Source: Granulicella sp.
GTDB lineage: Bacteria; Acidobacteriota; Terriglobia; Terriglobales; Acidobacteriaceae
NCBI GenBank assembly: GCA_003133205.1
Contig: PKWK01000174.1
Coordinates: 1-30,653 of the forward strand
DNA: 30,653 nt
Reading direction: 5' to 3'
Part shown: positions 16,984-23,379 of the stretch, one piece after another
Layout: every line of letters starts with the position of its first letter
Position numbering within the stretch: the stretch's first letter is position 1
Translations under genes and position numbers: made by a program
Notes under the pieces: generated by a model
The model's input: only the letters and a program-made list of their open reading frames with translations
Told to the model about the DNA's origin: nothing
The model's database searches: none

Positions 16984-18300
16984 TTATCGCTTCTCGACCA
17001 ACTCAAGCTCGCGGATGTACTCGATCACCGCTTCGCTCCAGCCGTCGATGTGCGCCCACGTTCCGTAGCCAACGCCGTTCTTCGCGCTGGCCACATTGAT
17101 CATGTAGCCCTTGCCCTTCGGCGCAGGTACGCGATCATGCGACTGTTCATCGGTCACCACAACGATCCGATCGTACTTCTCCGTGATCGCATCGAGCGCA
17201 GCGCCCAGCCGAGTTCCGCCATGCGGCAAGCTCGCCTCCATCGCATCGCGCAGTGCGAATCCACGACGCGATGGAATCTGCTTCACAGAGTCCGAAAAGG
17301 TGAAGACGCTCACCTTCTCCGCAACCTCGCGCAGCAGCACCGCCAGTCCGTATGCCGCATCGGTTCGCAGCATCTCAGACCGGCTAGCCAGCGGCGCAAC
17401 CATCGACCCGGACACGTCGACCAGGATCACGGTGTGTCCCGCGAGCCGCTCACGATCCGCGACTGCACGGAACATCGCACGCTCCAACTCTGCCTCCCAC
17501 TGCGGCGCATACCGCGCAGCAGCCAGGAAACGGAACGGAAGCACGCGCTCCGTCTTCATCGCGTCCAGCGCCGAGGTTACCAGCTCCTCGCCAACGCCCG
17601 CGTCCTTCATGTTGCGAAGGTTGTGCAGCAACGCCAGCGCGCCAAGCTTCCGCTCCGAGAGCAGACGCTCCCAGTGCTCGCGCTTGTCGCCACCCGCGGA
17701 GAGTGCAACCTCCCAGGTGTCCGGAGTCGCCAGTTCGCCATCGACCAGCCGCTTCCACACGGCCGCCTGCTCTGCGTCGCGCGGCTTCGCATGGCACAGG
17801 AACAGCACGTCGCGCAGCCGCACAGCGCCCGCGCGATCGTACTTCGCCAGCGCATACTCGTCGAACTTCGGGAAGGCTGCAGCGAGACCCTTCTTCGCCT
17901 GTCCCGACAGCGGCGCGCGTCCGTCCTTCCAGTAGATGGCGACAAACTCCGCCAGCTCATCCGCACGCTGGATCACGCGAGCCATGGTTTCGGCAACCAG
18001 TGCGCGGTGGGTGGCATGACGCGCCATCTCGCGCACCAGCAACAGAGGTGCATGACGCAGCTTCATCGCCGTGCGCGCCTCAACGGCCAGCGCTGCAACC
18101 TTCGCGGCCTCGACCTTCGGCACCAGTTCGCGAATGCGCCCGGCAATCGCCACGCCATCCTCGTAGAACTCGTCCTCCCACAGCATGCACGCCAGCACGC
18201 TGCGCCGCAGCGCCAGCTCCGGAGTCACCGCAACCGCCGGCGCTCCCTCATGGGTCCGCGGACGCAACAGGTGGCTCAACTTCAAAACATTCAGCTTCAT
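16984..18300 (-). CDS. rsr: Ro60 orthologue (TROVE and vWA domains), Rsr
   Basis: A 438-aa bacterial Ro protein. The start is ATG 18300, preceded by AAGGAGGT five bases away; the frame opens further to 18411 but that part overlaps an RNA element. Residues about 20-270 form the alpha-helical TROVE repeat ring (for example LRRSVLACMLWEDEFYEDG, then ELAEFVAIYWKDGR and ALALLHNLRNMKDAG). Residues 290-438 are a von Willebrand A domain with an intact MIDAS: DVSGS at 295-299, GGTRLGAAL, and VVVTDEQSHD. Ro60 binds Y RNAs on its outer surface and misfolded RNA ends in its central hole, and in Deinococcus couples to PNPase for RNA degradation. Five Y-RNA-like elements lie directly upstream on the same strand. 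No rtcB or pnp gene is in the window. Confidence 0.93.
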   Translation of the reverse strand: MKLNVLKLSHLLRPRTHEGAPAVAVTPELALRRSVLACMLWEDEFYEDGVAIAGRIRELVPKVEAAKVAALAVEARTAMKLRHAPLLLVREMARHATHRALVAETMARVIQRADELAEFVAIYWKDGRAPLSGQAKKGLAAAFPKFDEYALAKYDRAGAVRLRDVLFLCHAKPRDAEQAAVWKRLVDGELATPDTWEVALSAGGDKREHWERLLSERKLGALALLHNLRNMKDAGVGEELVTSALDAMKTERVLPFRFLAAARYAPQWEAELERAMFRAVADRERLAGHTVILVDVSGSMVAPLASRSEMLRTDAAYGLAVLLREVAEKVSVFTFSDSVKQIPSRRGFALRDAMEASLPHGGTRLGAALDAITEKYDRIVVVTDEQSHDRVPAPKGKGYMINVASAKNGVGYGTWAHIDGWSEAVIEYIRELELVEKR

Positions 18301-18332
18301 CACGCACCTCCTTCTAAGTGCTCTAAGTAATT

Positions 18333-18470
18333 CGCCGGGGAATATTCGACTACGGAAGTGTTGTAGTGAGCTACACCGACCTTGCGGCCGCGGCAGGGAT
18401 CGAACCTGCAATCTCCGTCATTGCTGACGGCGCTCTACCGTTGAAGTATCCGTACTCTGCGCCACCGGCG
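18333..18470 (-). ncRNA. Y RNA 1 with D-loop-opened circularly permuted tRNA module
   Basis: Read on the minus strand. The outer stem CGCCGG pairs with CCGGCG. TGGCGCA lies opposite GAATATTCC as an internal loop. The inner stem GAGTACGGA pairs with TCCGTAGTC (one G-G mismatch). Inside is a tRNA fold in permuted order: GGTA-GAGC (D-arm 3' half, 18439-18432), an arm CCGTCA-GCAA-TGACGG in place of the anticodon arm, variable AGATT, T-arm GCAGG-TTCGATC-CCTGC (18409-18393), acceptor strands closed by GCAA at 18385-18382 (7 bp with a bulged G), then TA-GCTC-A (D-arm 5' half). U8, A14, G18G19, A21, T54T55C56 and A58 equivalents are all kept. The element ends 33 bases before rsr. Identity as Y RNA is inferred from this structure, from the other four copies and from the Ro60 gene. 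Confidence 0.8.
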
Positions 18471-18476
18471 CCTTGG

Positions 18477-18821
18477 TTAATCATCATCCTCGTCGTGGCT
18501 GTCGTCGTCCGTCTTCTCAGGGACTCGCGGAACCGCAGCTTCATGAAATCCAACGCCCACCTTGAAGCCAACCGGCTTCATCGGCGCAGAAGTGACATCG
18601 ATCGCCAGCTTCTTCATCTCCTGCCAGCTCGGCTTGTTCTTGTCGTAGTACCCCGAACACTCGTAGATGGTGAACGGCACCACTATATTTGGGTGGACGC
18701 CTGTGCACATCGTGATCATCTCTGACTCCCGGTAACCCGTCATAATATGCGCACTGGTGCAAGTCCGGCATAACGACTCCGAACCGACCGGTGTTCCGCC
18801 CTTCACATTTCCTTTGCCCAT
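18477..18821 (-). CDS. Four-cysteine small protein encoded between Y RNAs
   Basis: A 114-aa protein starting at ATG 18821. Cys18 and Cys21 (ESLCRTCTSAH), Cys39 (MCTG) and Cys55 (YECSGYY) look like a zinc site. Residues 56-95 are compact and hydrophobic (KPSWQEMKKLAIDV), and the tail ends in an acidic run (TDDDSHDEDDD). There is no signal peptide or membrane segment, so it is cytoplasmic. It lies between RNA elements Y2 and Y1, upstream of rsr on the same strand, so it should be on the same transcript. I do not recognise the family. A role with the Ro60/Y RNA particle is inference from position. The ribosome-binding site is weak. Confidence 0.72.
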   Translation of the reverse strand: MGKGNVKGGTPVGSESLCRTCTSAHIMTGYRESEMITMCTGVHPNIVVPFTIYECSGYYDKNKPSWQEMKKLAIDVTSAPMKPVGFKVGVGFHEAAVPRVPEKTDDDSHDEDDD

Positions 18822-18840
18822 CTCAGTTCTTACTTTCTAA

Positions 18841-18855
18841 CCAGCATTCCGCTGG
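18841..18855 (-). other. Hairpin just after Y2
   Basis: CCAGC-GGAAT-GCTGG, a 5-bp stem with a 5-base loop on the minus strand, eleven bases beyond the end of Y2 and about 20 bases before the four-cysteine ORF. It lacks a T-tract, so it is more likely a processing or stability element than a terminator. Confidence 0.35.
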
Positions 18856-18865
18856 AGGATTAATT

Positions 18866-18999
18866 GGCCGGGGAATAAGCGATAACAGAACGTTGTAGGT
18901 GCTCTACCACTGAGCTACGCGGATTTGCATCCGCGGCAGGAATTGAACCTGCGACCCCCTGCTTAGGAGGCGAAGTATCCGTTATCTACGCCACCGGCC
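18866..18999 (-). ncRNA. Y RNA 2, YrlA-like, with anticodon-opened permuted tRNA module
   Basis: Minus strand. Outer stem GGCCGG with CCGGCC; internal loop TGGCGTA opposite GCTTATTCC; inner stem GATAACGGA with TCTGTTATC (nine pairs, one G-U); TACTTC follows the inner stem. The tRNA module begins with the 3' anticodon strand GCAGG (18962-18958), variable GGGTC, T-arm GCAGG-TTCAATT-CCTGC, a perfect 7-bp acceptor CGCGGAT/ATCCGCG closed by GCAA (18928-18925), TA, a complete D-arm GCTC-AGTGGTA-GAGC, A26, and the 5' anticodon strand CCTAC (one A-C mismatch). This is a tRNA opened at the anticodon loop, the arrangement known for YrlA Y RNAs. With a sealed acceptor it cannot be charged. Confidence 0.86.
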
Positions 19000-19026
19000 A
19001 AACTAAATAACTCGCATTTGCGCAAA

Positions 19027-19179
19027 ACCAGGGAACAATCGAAGCGAGTTTCAGAGCGAGCACACTGCGGAACCTTGTGCTTCGGGGCAACGCCCCCGTC
19101 CCGCAATATCTCCACTCCGGCAGGGTTTCGGGCCCCGCGTTTCGTGTCGAGGAAGTAACTCGTCTCTATCACCACTGAT
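19027..19179 (-). ncRNA. Y RNA 5, longest, with unusual insert
   Basis: Minus strand. The outer stem ATCAG pairs with CTGGT (with G-U). TGGTGATA lies opposite GATTGTTCC, the latter identical to the strand in Y3. The inner stem GAGACGAGT pairs with ACTCGCTTC (one G-U and one A-C), and TACTTC follows. The insert of about 100 bases contains hairpins GGGGC-GTT-GCCCC, AGCACA/TGTGCT and CGGGG/CCCTG with a seven-base loop, but I cannot fit a full tRNA. This is the least regular copy, with one extra base in the 5' internal-loop strand and a short outer stem. Confidence 0.55.
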
Positions 19180-19226
19180 ATCTCCTGCACAGCCGCCAGG
19201 TTCGCGACTGCACAAGAGAGCGCATT

Positions 19227-19320
19227 GCTGTCAGGGAACAATCCCATGCGGCACCGGGGCTTCGAAACCCCATCCTTGCGGATCTACCATGAAGTAGCCG
19301 CGTAGTACGCCACTGACAGC
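19227..19320 (-). ncRNA. Y RNA 3, with reduced T-arm-like insert
   Basis: Minus strand. An 8-bp perfect outer stem GCTGTCAG/CTGACAGC; internal loop TGGCGTA opposite GATTGTTCC; inner stem CTACGCGGC/GCCGCATGG (one C-A mismatch, one G-U); TACTTC follows. The insert holds GGTA, a hairpin ATCC-GCAA-GGAT with the same GCAA tetraloop that caps the other modules, and a T-arm-like GGGG-TTTCGAAG-CCCC. It looks like a shortened or decayed tRNA module. It begins four bases after Y4 ends. Confidence 0.72.
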
Positions 19321-19324
19321 AGGG

Positions 19325-19401
19325 TTACTGAGGGATCAAGCGAAGACAGGAGTATTGATCGATTAACAGTCGAAGTACCTGTCCTCTTCGCCACTCAGCA
19401 A
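19325..19401 (-). ncRNA. Y RNA 4, minimal form without tRNA module
   Basis: Minus strand. Outer stem TTGCTGAG/CTCAGTAA (8 bp, one G-U); internal loop TGGCGAA opposite GCTTGATCC; inner stem GAGGACAGG/CCTGTCTTC (nine pairs, one G-U); then TACTTC and a loop of about 27 bases with a possible small hairpin. This copy shows the core shared by all five with nothing added, which helps define which parts are constant. Confidence 0.75.
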
Positions 19402-19439
19402 AAGCTAATTGTGCGGTTCGAATGCGTAGGATCGTCCGC

Positions 19440-19538
19440 TTACAGTGACGCCCAGGTGACGTGCACGGCCCGGCGATCACCGCAGAGATAATTCATCTCT
19501 GGCGATCCACTCATCGAATTTTGGAAGTTCGATTTCAT
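19440..19538 (-). CDS. Possible 32-aa ORF at the head of the Y RNA array
   Basis: Reads MKSNFQNSMSGSPEMNYL and continues to a TAA, with GGAG eight bases before the ATG at 19538. It precedes Y4 and could be the first cistron of the array. The region also folds into a hairpin (CAGAGAT/ATCTCTG at 19483-19501) flanked by GATCGCC repeats, so it may be structured leader RNA instead. No homologue is known to me. Confidence 0.3.
   Translation of the reverse strand: MKSNFQNSMSGSPEMNYLCGDRRAVHVTWASL
19483..19501 (-). other. Hairpin in leader of the Y RNA array
   Basis: A perfect 7-bp stem CAGAGAT/ATCTCTG with a 5-base loop. On the minus strand it is flanked on both sides by GATCGCC. It has no T-tract. 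It overlaps the possible 32-aa ORF, so only one of the two readings may be functional. Confidence 0.35.
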
Positions 19539-19575
19539 CGGGCTAACTCCTACGCAGGTGATACTTTCCCATAGG

Positions 19576-19603
19576 TAACTAAAAAATGCAAGTAGTTTTT
19601 CAA
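19576..19603 (-). promoter_or_regulatory. Candidate promoter for the Y RNA / rsr operon
   Basis: In the AT-rich stretch about 19560-19640, on the minus strand, TTGAAA (19603-19598) lies 16 bases before TAGTTA (19581-19576), a fair -35 and a weak -10. This is the only AT-rich upstream region before the array. Each RNA might also have its own promoter. Confidence 0.3.
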
Positions 19604-19688
19604 TAAATTGTGGAATTATTTAAATCAATCAAGCTTCGTAACCTAAGTTACTGAGCTACAAGTTCGCCATGCAATTCCAGAACGCCGG

Positions 19689-20154
19689 TCATAAGCCGGA
19701 TGGCAGCACCGGCCCATCCGTGCGGAATGGTCCCGCCGGCAGTCCCGCACTGTTCACCAGGTTCGGCTGGTCAAACTCTCCCCAGCCAAATCGCACCATC
19801 GTCGGATTCGCCACCTCCGGGCTCGACACCACCACCGTCTGTCCGCGTATCTCGGCCTTCGCCGGAACGAACTTTCTATCACTGCCGGCGATGGTGAAAC
19901 AGGTCAGCGCTGCACCATCCTTAGTCGTCAATCCTTCAGCATGATCAAACGACAGCACCACCGCGCCGTCGCTCACCGTACATCCCGCGATAGACCGGCC
20001 CCGAGTAAGCTACATCCTTGCGCCCGTAGTCCTTGGCCAGCGCCCACCGCGCCAGCCGCTCGCCCACATCGACATCCGCCCACGCCCGCGCGCCGGCCAG
20101 CGCCAAAGCCGTCGCCGCAAGGAAAATCACTGCCGATTTCCGCGTCCGAAGCAT
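19689..20154 (-). pseudogene. Decayed sialate O-acetylesterase (SASA family)
   Basis: The gene starts at ATG 20154 with a signal peptide (MLRTRKSAVIFLAATALALA...), but then joins directly to the family's C-terminal part, VGERLARWALAKDYG and VAYSGPVYRGM. The catalytic N-terminal and central domain, several hundred residues, is missing. Just after YRGM, near 19980, the frame shifts by one base. The other frame continues VSDGAVVLSFDHAEGL, FTIAGSDRKFVPAKAEI and VVVSSPEVANPTMVRFGW to GPFRTDGP, the normal end of sialate O-acetylesterases. A large internal deletion plus a frameshift mark it as dead. It ends about 150 bp upstream of the Ro60 array leader. Confidence 0.82.
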
Positions 20155-20245
20155 GCACTCTCCCGGGCCGAAACATCGGTCTGCTCGCACAACTCCACAC
20201 GGGTACACGACAACATCGCGGCGCGTGCATAGAATAGCTCTGGTG

Positions 20246-21091
20246 ATGAACTCCACGCACCCCTTCGATATCGGCCCAGTTCCTGTCGGTCGCGGCAAGC
20301 TCTTCCTGATCGCCGGCCCCTGCGTCATCGAGTCTGAGACTCATGCCCGCACGCTCGCCGACGCGGTCCAGCGCATCGCCGGCGACCTCCGCATTCCCTA
20401 TGTCTTCAAGGCCAGCTACGACAAGGCGAACCGCACCAGCATTCGCAGCTTCCGCGGCCCCGGCCTTATCGAGGGCGCGCGAATCCTGCGCTCCATCGCG
20501 CAGAGCACCGGCCTGCCCATCCTCACCGACGTTCACACGCCCGAGGATTGCCTCCGCCTCTCGAAGGCGCTTGGCGATGTCGAGGCGGTCATCCAGATCC
20601 CTGCCTTCCTCTGCCGCCAGACCGACCTCCTGATCGCCGCCGCACATACTGGCCGCGCCATCAACATCAAGAAGGGCCAGTTCGTCGCTCCGCTCGATAT
20701 GCAGCACGCGGTTCTGAAGGTGCGCGACACAGCCGCCACGCTGAGCAAGCCGGCCCGCGTCTTTCTCACCGAACGCGGAGCCAGCTTCGGCTACAACAAT
20801 CTCGTGGTCGACATGCGTTCGCTGCCCATCATGCGCCGATACGCGCCCGTCGTCTTCGACGCAACCCACTCCGTGCAGACACCGTCTGCGGCCAATGGAG
20901 TGTCTGGCGGCCAGCCCGAGTTCATCGCCGTCCTCGCGCGCGCCGCGGTCGCCGCGGGCGTCGACGGCATCTTCCTCGAGGTGCACGACGATCCCACCCA
21001 CGCCAAGTCCGACGGCGCCAACGCCCTGCGCCTGGACAAGCTCAAGCCCCTGCTTGAAAAACTCCTCGCCGTCCACGCAGCAGTCTCTTAA
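20246..21091 (+). CDS. kdsA: 3-deoxy-8-phosphooctulonate (KDO-8-P) synthase
   Basis: A 281-aa TIM-barrel enzyme that condenses phosphoenolpyruvate with arabinose-5-phosphate to KDO-8-phosphate, for lipid A inner core. Signatures: FLIAGPCVIES near residue 18, FKASYDKANRTS near 53, PILTDVH, the IQIPAFLCRQTDLL segment, INIKKGQF, GASFGYNNLVVDMR and DATHSVQTP, and EVHDDP near the end. The Cys in FLCRQ and the downstream His and Asp are expected metal ligands of class II KdsA, but the class is not certain. The start is ATG 20246 (GTG 20243 is possible); the ribosome-binding site is weak. A bidirectional terminator follows at 21100. Confidence 0.96.
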   Translation: MNSTHPFDIGPVPVGRGKLFLIAGPCVIESETHARTLADAVQRIAGDLRIPYVFKASYDKANRTSIRSFRGPGLIEGARILRSIAQSTGLPILTDVHTPEDCLRLSKALGDVEAVIQIPAFLCRQTDLLIAAAHTGRAINIKKGQFVAPLDMQHAVLKVRDTAATLSKPARVFLTERGASFGYNNLVVDMRSLPIMRRYAPVVFDATHSVQTPSAANGVSGGQPEFIAVLARAAVAAGVDGIFLEVHDDPTHAKSDGANALRLDKLKPLLEKLLAVHAAVS

Positions 21092-21099
21092 AAAGAAAA

Positions 21100-21123
21100 A
21101 CGGCCCGCTCTCAAGCAGGCCGT
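21100..21123. terminator. Bidirectional rho-independent terminator
   Basis: ACGGCCCGCT and AGCAGGCCGT form a 10-bp stem (one G-U on one strand) with a CTCA loop. On the minus strand it is followed by GTTTTTCTTTTT, a strong terminator for the receiver-like gene; on the plus strand the tail CTCTTT is weaker and serves kdsA. Confidence 0.85.
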
Positions 21124-21146
21124 CTCTTTCCAGTTACCACTATCTC

Positions 21147-22241
21147 TTACTGGTTGAAGTTGTCTTCTTCCTCTTCGTGCAGCCCGTAGCGGCGCAGCAG
21201 GTTGGGCAGGTTCTGCGAGAAGGCAGCACGCGGCATCACCGTATCGCATCCCGCCTCCACCGCCTTGGCCTTCAGGTCGCCCTGCAGGTGCGAGAGGAAG
21301 CCGACGATCGACGTGCTCTTCTTCAGCTTTGCCTTCAGCTTCGGTATCAGCGTCAAAGGCTTGGCATTCGCATTGTTCAGGTCGAAGACGATCAAGCCGG
21401 GACGATCCACTTCCTCGCCGCTTGTGAGCTCCGTGATCGCGTCCTTCTCGTTCTTGATGAAGGCGACCTTGACGCCCAGCTTGCGCGCGGTCTCCGTAAT
21501 CTTCGCGTTGAAGAAAAGGTCTTCGATAAAGAAGAATATCTTGGTGGGCGCGTCTTCCGGGATGGGAATCGTGCGGCCGATAGAGTAGTCGATGGGCTGA
21601 GTATCGCTCACATAGCCGCGCCCGCCGCCTCCACCTCTGCCCTGGTAGTTGCCTTGCGATTCAATGGTAGAAGGAGGTGTCTCGGCGAAGTTGCCGTTGA
21701 CCGCGCGATAGCTATGGTCCATCGGACCCACAAAGCTGCGCGGCCCACGCTCCCGTTGCTTGCCCTTGCGCTTGAAGCTAGCGCCGCCGTTGCCCGGTTG
21801 ATGACTGTTGCTGTCGCGATATCCGGCGCCATTCCCGTTGCTCGAGCCGACTGCGCTGGCCTGGTTGCCGGGATTTTCGGACGGGCGTTGACGGTCGCGA
21901 TCACGGAACTTCTTCTTCCATCGCTTGGTGGACGGACCAGCCTGTTGCTGGGCCCCGCCACCCTGGCCCTGAGGCTGGGCTGCCGGTGAAGCATTGCCGT
22001 TAGCCTGAACGTCTCCCACGAATTGACCGGCACCACCCTGCGCGCCCTGCTGCGCCGCGTCCGGCGACTTGCTCTTCCGTTTGCGCCGACGCCGGCGGCT
22101 GCTCTTGGACTGCCCCATGCCGTGCGGGATGTTATGTGCGGCATCCTGCGCCGAACCGTTTTGTCCCATTTCGCCACTCATCTGCGCGACCGGTGGCCCC
22201 TGGTGTACCTGCACCTCGGGTGCATTCTGCTCTGAACTCAT
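21147..22241 (-). CDS. RG/Q-rich protein with receiver-like C-terminal domain
   Basis: A 364-aa protein in two parts. Residues 1-235 are disordered and rich in Gln, Gly, Asn and Ser, with basic patches (SRRRRRKRKSKS near 48-59, KRWKKKFRDRDRQR, FKRKGKQRERG) and an RG-rich run (GNYQGRGGGGGRGY), typical of RNA-binding proteins. Residues about 245-355 resemble a CheY-like receiver: KIFFFIEDLFFNAKITETARKLG, LIVFDLNN (Asp in the phosphoacceptor place), IVGFLSHLQ and AGCDTVMPRAAF. The acidic pair of a true receiver appears altered, so it may not be phosphorylated. AGGAAG precedes the ATG. It ends at a strong terminator. Function unknown. Confidence 0.78.
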   Translation of the reverse strand: MSSEQNAPEVQVHQGPPVAQMSGEMGQNGSAQDAAHNIPHGMGQSKSSRRRRRKRKSKSPDAAQQGAQGGAGQFVGDVQANGNASPAAQPQGQGGGAQQQAGPSTKRWKKKFRDRDRQRPSENPGNQASAVGSSNGNGAGYRDSNSHQPGNGGASFKRKGKQRERGPRSFVGPMDHSYRAVNGNFAETPPSTIESQGNYQGRGGGGGRGYVSDTQPIDYSIGRTIPIPEDAPTKIFFFIEDLFFNAKITETARKLGVKVAFIKNEKDAITELTSGEEVDRPGLIVFDLNNANAKPLTLIPKLKAKLKKSTSIVGFLSHLQGDLKAKAVEAGCDTVMPRAAFSQNLPNLLRRYGLHEEEEDNFNQ

Positions 22242-23379
22242 GTTTCCACTTCCTATTGCTGGTTAATGATCCGTGCTTCTTCCCCACGCTCGCAGGTCTC
22301 TTCGCTCCCCGCAGAGTTCGCGGAGATGGAACCAACCCGGTTTTGTAGCGTCGGTGAAAACCGTATCAAGTTGTACTCGAACATGCGTCCTAATGCATCG
22401 ATCCGATGCGACCAGTCGGCAAATTGCTCCTACGCGATCCCTGGATTGCCACAAGCAACCCGGATTGCCAAAAGCTGCCTGAAATCGCCAAAGTGCAAAT
22501 CGCCGGTTACGGCAATTCATTCACCCTTACCGCTGTTTGCAACGCATTCGGAGGCTCTTGGCGGATTCAGCCCTCCGGTCAAGTCTGATCCGGCGCATCG
22601 AAATCCTAAATATCCACCGAAAATCTGAGAATCACCGTGCAATTTTCCGCTATCTGGTAAGTCTAGCGATCGCACAGTGCTCGGCACCCACAGCCGGTTC
22701 ACAAGGCAAGGTTGATCATACGCCGAATGCCATCCCATAGCAAGAAAAACCTTCCCATGTCGGCGGGCCAACCGGAATTACCCCAATCCTTGCCCCACCG
22801 CCTCCGCCAAATAAGGGGTGCCAAAACTGCAAGAGCCGCTCCTGGAAAAGAGCGGCTCACTGCAATGGCCAGTCAAAGGCCTCCTGAATTGGCTCCCTCG
22901 CGGGAGCAGAACCTGAACTCCGGTGTGCCTCTGCGATGGAGACATCTATCCGGACTGCGTATTGCATCTCGAATTCACGAACGCAATACTGGCTGCAACT
23001 CCCCTGCCTGCAATTCGCATGCCAAAGACCGCCTCGCAATATCTCCGCCAAATCCATCTATCTCGCCGGTTCACACGGGCGGCTCACCAAAAACAGGAGA
23101 GTTTGCAAGCGGCGCTCCAAATTTCGGGAGACTGCGTTTGACCCCGCAGGAATCGAACAATATAATCGATGCTGTTCTGGCAGCCCTCTCGCTCCCGCCG
23201 ATTCTCATTGCCTGCAACTTCGGACAATGTTGGTTCTGGGTGGCAAGCGCGGTGAGAACCCTCTCCGGTTGTGAGTTTGTTGGCGACCGATGGGCGGATG
23301 CAGGGCATGAGGATGGGCAGTCGCCCGGCTCGATGTTACAGACGATCCCGAAGGATCCTGAAGGAGCACCACACAGCAC
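22242..23379. other. Long stretch without a recognisable gene
   Basis: About 1.1 kb between two divergently transcribed genes. Open frames here lack ribosome-binding sites, plausible composition and any recognisable motif. It contains a perfect 9-bp inverted repeat (GAGCCGCTC at 22833-22841 and its complement at 22850-22858, loop of eight) without a T-tract. Other content is low in pattern, apart from repeated CGCCAAA-like words. It may hold promoters, a long 5' leader or an unrecognised RNA. Confidence 0.6.
22833..22858. repeat. Perfect 9-bp inverted repeat
   Basis: GAGCCGCTC, an eight-base spacer, then GAGCGGCTC. There is no T-tract on either side, so a rho-independent terminator is unlikely. 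It could be an operator or the hairpin of an RNA in the long non-coding stretch. Confidence 0.45.

Noticed and set aside
18301..18411. N-terminal extension of rsr from 18411
   Set aside because: It overlaps Y1, while the ATG at 18300 has an AAGGAGGT at ideal spacing.
18361..18440. Ordinary tRNA gene on the minus strand
   Set aside because: A T-arm and D-arm sequence are present, but the arms are in permuted order and the acceptor is closed by GCAA, so it cannot be a normal, chargeable tRNA.
18901..18965. Ordinary or split tRNA gene on the minus strand
   Set aside because: The T-arm precedes the D-arm, and the acceptor strands are joined by a tetraloop; the Y-stem context explains it better.
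18963..19247. 94-aa open frame on the minus strand
   Set aside because: It runs through the 3' end of Y3, all of Y5 and the 5' part of Y2, has no good ribosome-binding site and no recognisable protein features.
23141..23165. T-arm-like sequence on the minus strand (GTTCGATTCCTGC)
   Set aside because: The 5' side does not pair to form a T-stem, and no D-arm or acceptor is nearby.
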